A DNA stretch of 5,580 nucleotides from Bacteroidota bacterium (GTDB lineage Bacteria > Bacteroidota > Bacteroidia > Bacteroidales > VadinHA17): contig DAOWNN010000166.1 in NCBI GenBank assembly GCA_030642585.1, positions 1-5,580 on the forward strand, in the 5' to 3' direction. This document shows positions 1 to 4,654 of this stretch, piece by piece (position 1 is the first letter of the stretch; each line of letters begins with the position of its first letter). A program made the translations under genes and the position numbers. Below the pieces are notes generated by a model that saw nothing but the letters and a program-made list of their open reading frames with translations, made no database searches and was not told the origin of the DNA.

Positions 1-164
1 GTTGTAACATGAGAGTGTGGAGCCATTTTAAATCCTTTAGGCAGTTTTAATAAAACGGTTCTGGCTCCATCCTCATCCCTCAATACTTTCCGTTTTGTTC
101 CATCTGAATACTCATTAGCATCCTCCCAGTTATTGTCATCATATAAATTCATAAAATTTTTCAT
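1..164 (-). CDS. Cupin-domain protein, 5' part only (runs off window)
   Basis: The frame reads 54 codons from an ATG at 164 to the window edge without a stop. It begins MKNFMNLYDDNNWED and reaches KMAPHSHVT. The text 'LLKLPKGFKMAPHSH' resembles the first conserved cupin motif, where the two histidines (H50, H52) normally bind a metal inside a small beta-barrel; the expected downstream Glu and His ligands lie outside the window. The start is supported by a G-rich Shine-Dalgarno-like run (172-177) 7 nt upstream. The gene follows the Gly/Cys-rich mini-protein gene by 13 bp and is probably co-transcribed with it. ChrR-like or other small stand-alone cupins are possible; substrate and role cannot be told from the fragment. 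The cupin assignment rests on a short stretch. Confidence 0.72.
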   Translation of the reverse strand, partial: MKNFMNLYDDNNWEDANEYSDGTKRKVLRDEDGARTVLLKLPKGFKMAPHSHVT

Positions 165-171
165 GATATTT

Positions 172-177
172 CCCCCC
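172..177 (-). promoter_or_regulatory. Strong G-rich ribosome binding site of the cupin gene
   Basis: On the minus strand six G residues, preceded by the TAA stop of the upstream gene, lie 7 nt before the ATG at 164. This fixes the cupin start. Such a strong site contrasts with the lack of any Shine-Dalgarno sequence before most other genes in the window. Confidence 0.6.
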
Positions 178-399
178 TTATTTTTTAAGTAGTTCTTCCC
201 GAATCATAGTTTTTCCGCAAGCGGGACATTTTATTGTAGTGCATTTTACTCCCTGTTGATGTGGAATTCGTTCTCCACATTTTGCACATACACAATATCC
301 ACCCGTTCCCATAGCTCCTCCTTTATTACGGCCCTGTCCTCCACCACGGCCTAAACCACGACCTTGTCCTTTATTCAATCCTTTTCCTGAAGTGTTCAT
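178..399 (-). CDS. Gly-rich, six-cysteine zinc-ribbon-like mini-protein (73 aa)
   Basis: The product is a small, probably cytosolic protein in two parts. Residues 5-34 are rich in Gly, Arg, Lys and Gln (GKGLNKGQGRGLGRGGGQGR) and look disordered. Residues 35-68 carry six cysteines: C36, C38, C41, C53, C58 and C61. The pairs C38xxC41 and C58xxC61 have the spacing of a zinc ribbon or a rubredoxin-like metal knuckle. I recognise this 'GYCVCxxCG...PHxxGVxCxxxxCPxCG' pattern as a conserved but uncharacterised small-protein type found in anaerobes near DUF134, DUF5320 and NifX-like genes; that context is from memory. No signal peptide is visible. The ATG at 399 has no clear Shine-Dalgarno, and Met30 is a less likely internal start. 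A terminator hairpin ends only 28 nt upstream, so expression may depend on read-through. Metal identity and function are unknown. Confidence 0.8.
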   Translation of the reverse strand: MNTSGKGLNKGQGRGLGRGGGQGRNKGGAMGTGGYCVCAKCGERIPHQQGVKCTTIKCPACGKTMIREELLKK

Positions 400-419
400 T
401 TTATTAATTTTTGATTGTT

Positions 420-457
420 AAAAAAAGAATCAGGCTGCTTATTCAGAAGCCTGATTC
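420..457 (-). terminator. Rho-independent terminator after the DUF5320 gene
   Basis: A perfect 10-bp inverted repeat, GAATCAGGCT (427-436) with AGCCTGATTC (448-457), encloses an 11-nt loop. In minus-strand transcripts it is followed directly by seven U residues (420-426). It begins 10 nt after the DUF5320 stop codon and ends about 20 nt before the next gene, so it would reduce transcription into the mini-protein and cupin genes. Confidence 0.85.
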
Positions 458-466
458 ATCATACTG

Positions 467-796
467 TTAATCCTCATTCAATTTAGAACGGTGATCTTCC
501 AGAGAATTTTCAAGTGAAGATAGCTTGTCTTTAAGAATGTGAATTTCATTTTCTATGAGAGTCTTTTCAGAAACATCAGGAAAATCATCCCGGTATGGAT
601 TTCCAAACCTATGCTGAAATCCATAGCCACCACCAAAACGATGGCCAAAACCTCCGCGAGATGCTCTACCAAAACCTCTTTCGTGAAAAGCCGGTCCTGC
701 AGAGTATCCCGGATAATCGTTACCGGTGCAATACCCCAATTTTCTACCTGTCATTTGACCCTCTCCCCTTGGGCCTGTTCTGTCTCCGCGTGGCAT
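467..796 (-). CDS. DUF5320 family protein (109 aa)
   Basis: The protein starts MPRGDRTGPRGEGQMTGR, the typical N-terminus of DUF5320 proteins. A Gly/Phe/Arg/His-rich middle follows (about residues 28-68, with repeats of the FGxRFGGG type), then a charged amphipathic segment (about residues 76-107, EIHILKDKLSSLENSLE) that should form a coiled coil. It has a single cysteine (C23) and no signal peptide or membrane segment. The family function is unknown; members commonly sit beside DUF134 regulators and NifX-like proteins in anaerobes. The frame is open up to 859, but the start at 796 is preferred because it matches the family N-terminus and has a near-perfect AGGAGG 5 nt upstream. The first 53 bp overlap the end of the DUF134 gene in another frame, implying translational coupling. 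A terminator follows the stop. Confidence 0.88.
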   Translation of the reverse strand: MPRGDRTGPRGEGQMTGRKLGYCTGNDYPGYSAGPAFHERGFGRASRGGFGHRFGGGYGFQHRFGNPYRDDFPDVSEKTLIENEIHILKDKLSSLENSLEDHRSKLNED

Positions 797-1253
797 AATA
801 CCCTCCTTTTTTATGATTAGATTCTGTACAGCAAATGCCATGTCCAAAACCTCCTGCAAGATTCACCAGCCTGGTGGATTTACAGTTCGGGCATTCAGCA
901 AATGATGCATTAATATTTGTTTTAAACATATACCCACAACTTTCACATCGTATAATATTATTCCTGAAATGAATATTCCCTCCATCAATTGTCAGTAATT
1001 TCCCCTGGATTATAAATTCAGCCAGTTTTTTCCTGGCTTTTTCAATCAGACGACTAAAGGTAGACCGTGAAATCCCCATTTCTCCTGCGGCTTCTTCATG
1101 TGAATATGAGTTGTAATCAGCGAGTCGTATAGCTTCAAACTCATCTAAAGAAAGTTTTGACCTTTTCAGGTCTACGCCCGGCACACCCAGTGGCTTAAAT
1201 TCACTATACAGGGGGGGTTCGTGAACAATTCTGTTGTTTTTTGGCCTCGGCAT
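744..1253 (-). CDS. DUF134 family putative DNA-binding regulator (169 aa)
   Basis: The N-terminus MPRPKNNRIV and the segment 'FKPLGVPGVDL...LSLDEFEAIRLADYNSYSHEEAA' are typical of DUF134. Residues about 34-80 form a helix-turn-helix like that of sigma-70 region 4 (HEEAAGEMGISRSTFSRLIE contains the recognition helix). A linker with the 'TIDGG' motif follows, then a zinc ribbon formed by C103xxC106 and C121xxC124, and an H138/C141/C142 cluster that could also bind metal. The C-terminal tail (about 143-169) is basic and overlaps the DUF5320 gene. The family is annotated as predicted DNA-binding; its ligands and targets are generally unstudied. The start at 1253 is chosen over an upstream ATG at 1295, because that would put the promoter -7 box and operator inside the coding region. 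No Shine-Dalgarno is visible. The operator upstream is shared with the octaheme cytochrome gene, suggesting autoregulation and control of that operon. Confidence 0.9.
   Translation of the reverse strand: MPRPKNNRIVHEPPLYSEFKPLGVPGVDLKRSKLSLDEFEAIRLADYNSYSHEEAAGEMGISRSTFSRLIEKARKKLAEFIIQGKLLTIDGGNIHFRNNIIRCESCGYMFKTNINASFAECPNCKSTRLVNLAGGFGHGICCTESNHKKGGYYATRRQNRPKGRGSNDR
801..807 (-). promoter_or_regulatory. AGGAGGG ribosome binding site of the DUF5320 gene
   Basis: The minus strand carries AGGAGGG, with five nucleotides between the AGGAGG core and the ATG at 796. It lies inside the DUF134 coding frame and decides the DUF5320 start over the longer open frame. Confidence 0.8.
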
Positions 1254-1281
1254 AAGAATTAATATTAAATAGATTTCATTA

Positions 1282-1313
1282 CAAAGATAATGCACATATG
1301 CTCATAATGCAAA
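1282..1313 (-). promoter_or_regulatory. Predicted promoter of the DUF134 operon
   Basis: On the minus strand a TTTG box (1310-1313) and a TATCTTTG box (1282-1289) are separated by 20 bp. This matches the Bacteroidota primary sigma factor pattern (-33 TTTG, -7 TAnnTTTG). The -7 box ends 28 nt before the ATG at 1253. The spacer is largely filled by the palindromic shared repeat, so a bound protein would overlap RNA polymerase. Confidence 0.72.
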
Positions 1314-1315
1314 TT
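1287..1315 (-). repeat. 29-bp shared operator-like repeat, copy 1 (DUF134 promoter)
   Basis: These 29 bases are identical to 4366-4394 and in the same orientation relative to the downstream gene. The inner 22 bp (1287-1308) form an imperfect palindrome of two ATnATGnnCAT-type half sites meeting at CATATG (1295-1300), with 8 of 11 base pairs symmetric. The 8-mer ATAATGCA also occurs directly repeated at 1287-1294 and 1304-1311. Its place between the -33 and -7 boxes suggests a transcription factor site. Confidence 0.85.
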
Positions 1316-1365
1316 TATATTCAATTATTTTCAATATTTTTTTTATTACTGGATTATAAATTTGT

Positions 1366-2706
1366 CTACTTATCCTGGGGCTTATCATAAAGATGAGTGA
1401 TGTCAAGTATAAAACCTTCCATACCCATAGGTTTATTACCAATACAGAACGGATTTGCAGATAGAATATGTTTTCCGGTGGTATTATCTTTGCATTTCCT
1501 GATTTCGAGCTTCCCTGAAATAACTTTCCCATTAAGAACTTTATCAACAGACTGCTGCAGCCCTTCAACATCTTCTGGTCTGCGTGTTAATGCAAAGTGT
1601 TTCCCTACAACTTCGTCTTTATGATCATATTTATAGAGTTTTAACCATGCTTCATTTACATCCATAATAATACCATCCTTATTGAGCCTGTAATAACCGG
1701 CTCCACTATTTCGTACTGTATGATACATATGCTCCATAAGTTCGTCATGTTCCTTTATATCCATAATGAACCCTTCCATGCCTGTTATTTTTCCTTCCTC
1801 TACAATTGGGTTCGCTGAAAGGAGGTGTCTTCCTTCCATGCCATCAAAGGTTTTACGGTTTACAGGACGCCCTGTTATCATTTCTCCATGCATAACACTA
1901 TTTACCAGTTCTTCCAGTTCTTTTAAATTCCTTTCATCACGTGTGTGAGAAAAATGTTTCCCTATCACCATGGTTCTATCCTTACAATGATACATTTTGA
2001 GCCATGCCTCATTTACATCCTGGATGATGCCATCTGAATCAATTCTATAATATCCGGCTGCGCTATCATCAACAGCATGTTGCAAATTTTTCTGCCTTTC
2101 CTCCTTTTCGTCCAGGTCTATTACTTCCCAACCGGTAATCATTGCTATAATACTTGACAAAGGAGTATCACCTGTTGTAGTCAGGTAAACGTGAGCAATG
2201 ACGAAGGCAAGGAGAGCAAAAGCTCCAAGAGTGTGTATAATTGCAATTATACTTAAGCCACTTTCATGAATTGGATTGTTCGGATATATGTAAAACATAT
2301 AAATAAATCCGGTGAGAACCTGTAATGGTATTACCAATAACTTCAATCCCAAATAAATAAAACGCTGTATAGGATTGAATTTATTATAAATAGTTTTATG
2401 AGTTGGATGGGGGGCTCCCTTGAATATTCCGCTGATATAGTAGCTGAATTGAGCAGTAATATATTTAGTGGTAGGAATATATTGCTTCCACTCTCCGGTA
2501 GCAAAATGCCAGAATATAGCAAATATGATAAGGATCAGGAAGGCCCATGCAGCAGTATCATGCCAGCGAACTACATTTTCAAACCCAAAAAGCTGGAAGG
2601 TTCCATGGATTTCAAATCCTGTAAGTGCCAGAAAAAATATTAAAAGAGCCTGACTCCAATGCCAGAAGCGTTCAAAGGCCCGGTATATATAAGTGCTTTT
2701 TTTCAT
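1366..2706 (-). CDS. Four-helix cytochrome b fused to two tandem PAS domains (446 aa)
   Basis: Residues 1-195 form a b-type cytochrome of the Ni-hydrogenase/thiosulfate-reductase cytochrome b type (Ni_hydr_CYTB-like). It has four hydrophobic helices (about 18-36, 52-68, 116-139, 152-176). Candidate haem-ligand histidines are H16 (RFWHWSQ), H49 or H67, and H158 and H172, spaced 14 residues apart in helix 4. Such proteins pass electrons between menaquinol and a periplasmic or exoplasmic partner. After a charged linker (197-207) come two PAS domains, about 208-318 and 327-437. They are close copies of each other with an exact 119-residue offset (both contain DVNEAWLK, GKHF, LSANP and GMEGFI). 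By the usual topology both are cytoplasmic. There is no kinase, GGDEF or HTH output domain. The ATG at 2706 is 5 nt after the octaheme cytochrome stop, so the two genes form one operon and the cytochrome b is the likely quinone-side partner. PAS ligand and role are unknown. Confidence 0.93.
   Translation of the reverse strand: MKKSTYIYRAFERFWHWSQALLIFFLALTGFEIHGTFQLFGFENVVRWHDTAAWAFLILIIFAIFWHFATGEWKQYIPTTKYITAQFSYYISGIFKGAPHPTHKTIYNKFNPIQRFIYLGLKLLVIPLQVLTGFIYMFYIYPNNPIHESGLSIIAIIHTLGAFALLAFVIAHVYLTTTGDTPLSSIIAMITGWEVIDLDEKEERQKNLQHAVDDSAAGYYRIDSDGIIQDVNEAWLKMYHCKDRTMVIGKHFSHTRDERNLKELEELVNSVMHGEMITGRPVNRKTFDGMEGRHLLSANPIVEEGKITGMEGFIMDIKEHDELMEHMYHTVRNSGAGYYRLNKDGIIMDVNEAWLKLYKYDHKDEVVGKHFALTRRPEDVEGLQQSVDKVLNGKVISGKLEIRKCKDNTTGKHILSANPFCIGNKPMGMEGFILDITHLYDKPQDK
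1396..1707 (-). repeat. PAS-coding tandem duplication, downstream copy
   Basis: This codes residues 334-437 (second PAS domain). It aligns without gaps to residues 215-318 at a fixed 357-bp offset. Over the first 42 residues of each copy I count 26 identical. Some similarity is also visible in the DNA, for example 'ccatgc-tcatttacatcc' at about 1647-1664 and 2003-2021. Confidence 0.8.
1753..2064 (-). repeat. PAS-coding tandem duplication, upstream copy
   Basis: This codes residues 215-318 (first PAS domain), the partner of the copy at 1396-1707. The lack of net insertions or deletions between copies suggests internal duplication of one PAS module within this gene, not recruitment of two different PAS domains. 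Confidence 0.8.
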
Positions 2707-2711
2707 TTTCT

Positions 2712-4319
2712 TTATTTCTTTTTAATTATTCTTAAAAATCCATGAATCACAACTCCCAGGGTAGATAAGATGATCATAGCAAATCCCATAAAATCAAGAG
2801 AGATGCTTCTATCCCTTCCGGGCAGATAAAAGTCTGTAAGATCTGCAAGGCGACTATCCCTTGAATGACAATCAATACATTGAAGCGATTCTTCCTTGGG
2901 GGCAACCATGTGGTTAACGGGCCAGTACATAACAGTATGAATGAAATCATAAGAACCACTATACTCTAGTTCTGCTTCTTTCATACCCATAGTAGCAGCT
3001 TTTTGCCAGTCGAAGTTTTTCCAGTATGCACTGCTGTCTTTTCCGAAAAGATGAGGCAGTACCATGGTGTTATTTACATCGTCGTAAATTTGTTTTGCTT
3101 CATGCACTTTTACAGGAATTATCTTTGAATTCTTATCCTTGTATTCTCCTAACAAAGTATTGAGTTTTACGCTTTGAGAAGTATCTATTTCATCTCCTAA
3201 TACGTAATGTTGTGCTTCACCATTAAACCACTGATAGGAAGGAACTACATCTGTTTCCCATTGAAATGATCCTTTTTTACTATGGTAGGTAATATTGCCC
3301 ATACTGTCTTTTTCAACCCGCATGCTTCCATCTTCATTAAACTGTCCTGCTGTTGACCAATCCCAAAACATTTTAGTGGCGCTGACCTTGGCAAATGAAG
3401 GAATATGGCAAGTCTGACAGGCAATTTTCGCAGAATGCTGTTCCAGGATTTTATTTTTATGGGGTGCTTCAGAATGACATGATTCACAGGAAACCCTGTT
3501 AGTATCAATCGAAGCTATGGAATAAAGATTTCCGCTTATATTATGTCTTTCGGTTTTATGACAATCCACACAATCCATATCTCCTCCATCTATGCCCATA
3601 TGTACATCAACTTCATGGCTTACATGATTCAATTCATTGGCAATATCTCCATGCTTCACATTGTTTCCTCCTCCACCAACAAAATGACAGGCTCCACAAT
3701 TCTGATTGGTCGGAGAACCTATATTTTGAGCTATAAGAGTATAATCGGGTACTTGATAAGTTTGTCCATCAAATATTTTAGCTTCACTGGCCGGATATCC
3801 GGCATCTGTTGGAAATTTCTTGTATGTCCCTGTTTGATCATGACAAACAATACAATCAATATTCCGTGAATCCGCAAAATCAAAATTTTCATCTTTCCAG
3901 CCATAACCTATATGACAACTTGTGCAACGCGCTTCATTTGAGGTGACGCCCATACAAAAGTTATTTATAATATTTTTCTTTCCCAATTGTATGGTATCCC
4001 CTTTTTCGTTTATGTATTCCCTGCTCCATTTCCAGTGCGAAGATTGCATTACTTCCTGCGCGGTCATATTATGACAGCTAAGACAAGCTTCTGTAACCTC
4101 CTGGGGTGTTTTGAATTCCTTATTTAGAGTTCTGTACTTGCTGTGATCCACACGTGGTAAGGTGTCTTTTTTAAAATTGACAGCTATGAGCGAATCCAAA
4201 GCTTCATCCATATTTGCTTTATTTAAATAAATAGCACCCAATACCCATGGCAGCAATATGGCAATAAACAAGACCAGGAGTCTTATAAATTTTTCCTGTG
4301 ATTTTCTTATCATCAACAT
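2712..4319 (-). CDS. otr: Membrane-anchored octaheme c-type cytochrome, tetrathionate reductase (OTR) family (535 aa)
   Basis: Eight CXXCH haem c motifs are present, at residues 79-83, 132-136, 156-160, 208-212, 250-254, 278-282, 301-305 and 481-485, with a long haem-free stretch between motifs 7 and 8. This count and layout, plus 'CTSCHIGYGWKD', fit the octaheme tetrathionate reductase family. The Shewanella enzyme is periplasmic, reduces tetrathionate, nitrite and hydroxylamine in vitro, and has an unusual lysine-ligated active-site haem. K142, just after haem motif 2, is a candidate for that lysine here. C122 is the only cysteine outside the haem motifs. The protein has an N-terminal hydrophobic helix (about 12-32, signal anchor) and a second one at the C-terminus (about 508-528, followed by IIKKK). 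The multiheme body should therefore lie in the periplasm, tethered at both ends. Start: ATG at 4319; Met3 (4313) is an alternative, and no Shine-Dalgarno helps decide. The next gene, a cytochrome b, starts 5 nt after the stop. The physiological substrate is uncertain: sulfur oxyanion or nitrogen oxide. Confidence 0.94.
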   Translation of the reverse strand: MLMIRKSQEKFIRLLVLFIAILLPWVLGAIYLNKANMDEALDSLIAVNFKKDTLPRVDHSKYRTLNKEFKTPQEVTEACLSCHNMTAQEVMQSSHWKWSREYINEKGDTIQLGKKNIINNFCMGVTSNEARCTSCHIGYGWKDENFDFADSRNIDCIVCHDQTGTYKKFPTDAGYPASEAKIFDGQTYQVPDYTLIAQNIGSPTNQNCGACHFVGGGGNNVKHGDIANELNHVSHEVDVHMGIDGGDMDCVDCHKTERHNISGNLYSIASIDTNRVSCESCHSEAPHKNKILEQHSAKIACQTCHIPSFAKVSATKMFWDWSTAGQFNEDGSMRVEKDSMGNITYHSKKGSFQWETDVVPSYQWFNGEAQHYVLGDEIDTSQSVKLNTLLGEYKDKNSKIIPVKVHEAKQIYDDVNNTMVLPHLFGKDSSAYWKNFDWQKAATMGMKEAELEYSGSYDFIHTVMYWPVNHMVAPKEESLQCIDCHSRDSRLADLTDFYLPGRDRSISLDFMGFAMIILSTLGVVIHGFLRIIKKK

Positions 4320-4360
4320 GCTTAAATTGTTTTATAATGATTTCAGAAATATATTATCTA

Positions 4361-4392
4361 TAAATATAATGCACATATGCTCATAATGCAAA
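4361..4392 (-). promoter_or_regulatory. otr: Predicted promoter of the octaheme cytochrome operon
   Basis: The minus strand shows TTTG (4389-4392), a 20-bp spacer, and TATATTTA (4361-4368), which matches the Bacteroidota -7 box except for the last base. The spacer length and its sequence are the same as in the DUF134 promoter. The -7 box lies 41 nt before the ATG at 4319. Confidence 0.7.
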
Positions 4393-4394
4393 TT
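4366..4394 (-). repeat. 29-bp shared operator-like repeat, copy 2 (octaheme promoter)
   Basis: This is identical over 29 bp to 1287-1315, after which flanking sequence diverges on both sides. The palindromic core TGCACATATGCTCA lies at 4370-4383. It occupies the region between the promoter boxes of the octaheme cytochrome operon, as copy 1 does at the DUF134 promoter. Confidence 0.85.
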
Positions 4395-4430
4395 AAAATG
4401 CCAAAAGCTATTGTATAACATATTTTTAAG

Positions 4431-4563
4431 CCTCCTTCGCGTTCTGCTTGCACCACTGCTAAAGCTTTAGGCAGCACGCGGTCGGCGGACGAGAAGAATG
4501 ATTTAATTCCCTGGAGTTCTACTCCTAAATGAGGGGTTCAGGGTTTTACCCTGAGGCCTCATT
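4431..4563. repeat. GC-richer intergenic block with several hairpins (REP-like)
   Basis: Most of the gap between the octaheme gene and the lipoprotein gene is filled by structured sequence richer in GC than its surroundings. CGCGTTCTGC (4438-4447) pairs with GCAGCACGCG (4471-4480), with one mismatch, enclosing the perfect palindrome CTAAAGCTTTAG (4459-4470). A small hairpin GGAGT-TCT-ACTCC lies at 4513-4525. A larger one joins AATGAGG (4528-4534) to CCTCATT (4557-4563), with an inner TCAGGG/CCCTGA stem (4538-4543, 4549-4554). No T-tract follows, so these are not typical terminators. The block resembles an extragenic palindromic repeat unit, but its copy number in the genome cannot be seen here. 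No gene is supported in it. Confidence 0.5.
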
Positions 4564-4596
4564 CCTTTGATTGAAAACTGTTCATAAATGAAATGC

Positions 4597-4631
4597 AAAA
4601 AAAATCCCGCAAATTTAAGCGGGATTTTTTT
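4597..4631 (-). terminator. Strong A/T-flanked hairpin terminator after the lipoprotein gene
   Basis: The stem core AATCCCGC (4603-4610) pairs with GCGGGATT (4619-4626) around an 8-nt loop, and flanking A and T tracts extend pairing to 13 bp. Eight A residues on one side and seven T on the other give a U-tract in transcripts of either direction. It lies 24 nt past the stop of the lipoprotein gene and isolates it from the octaheme operon. Confidence 0.88.
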
Positions 4632-4654
4632 CAATCTCTTATTCTAATTTCTGA

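Noticed and set aside
539..820. Plus-strand open frames of up to 108 codons at 539-820, 2398-2653, 3543-3869 and elsewhere.
   Set aside because: They are antisense to well-supported genes, have no family resemblance and lack start signals.
797..859. A longer version of the DUF5320 protein starting at 859 (MQEVLDMAF...).
   Set aside because: The extra 21 residues lie in DUF134 coding sequence and do not resemble the family; the start at 796 has AGGAGGG and the typical MPRGDRTGP N-terminus.
1254..1295. A longer DUF134 start at 1295 (MHYLCNEIY...).
   Set aside because: It would place the -7 promoter box and part of the operator in the coding region, and family members begin MPRPK, as at 1253.
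1316..1365. A terminator after the cytochrome b gene.
   Set aside because: The region is very AT-rich with an A8/T8 run, but I see no stable inverted repeat. The octaheme operon may read through into the DUF134 operon.
1302..1571. An 89-codon open frame on the minus strand over the end of the PAS gene.
   Set aside because: It lies in another frame of a clearly conserved PAS domain, its product resembles nothing, and it crosses the DUF134 promoter region.
1725..1738. A third near-match to the operator core (ACATATGCTC followed by CATAA) inside the cytochrome b gene.
   Set aside because: It needs a one-base insertion to align, lies within the HMYHT coding segment, and has no promoter boxes in register. 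Most likely chance.
4361..4510. An open minus-strand frame running through the hairpin block (reading SSADRVLPKALAVVQAEREGG) toward the operator.
   Set aside because: It has no credible start codon or ribosome binding site and overlaps strong inverted repeats and the promoter. It is better explained as an open frame in a structured repeat.
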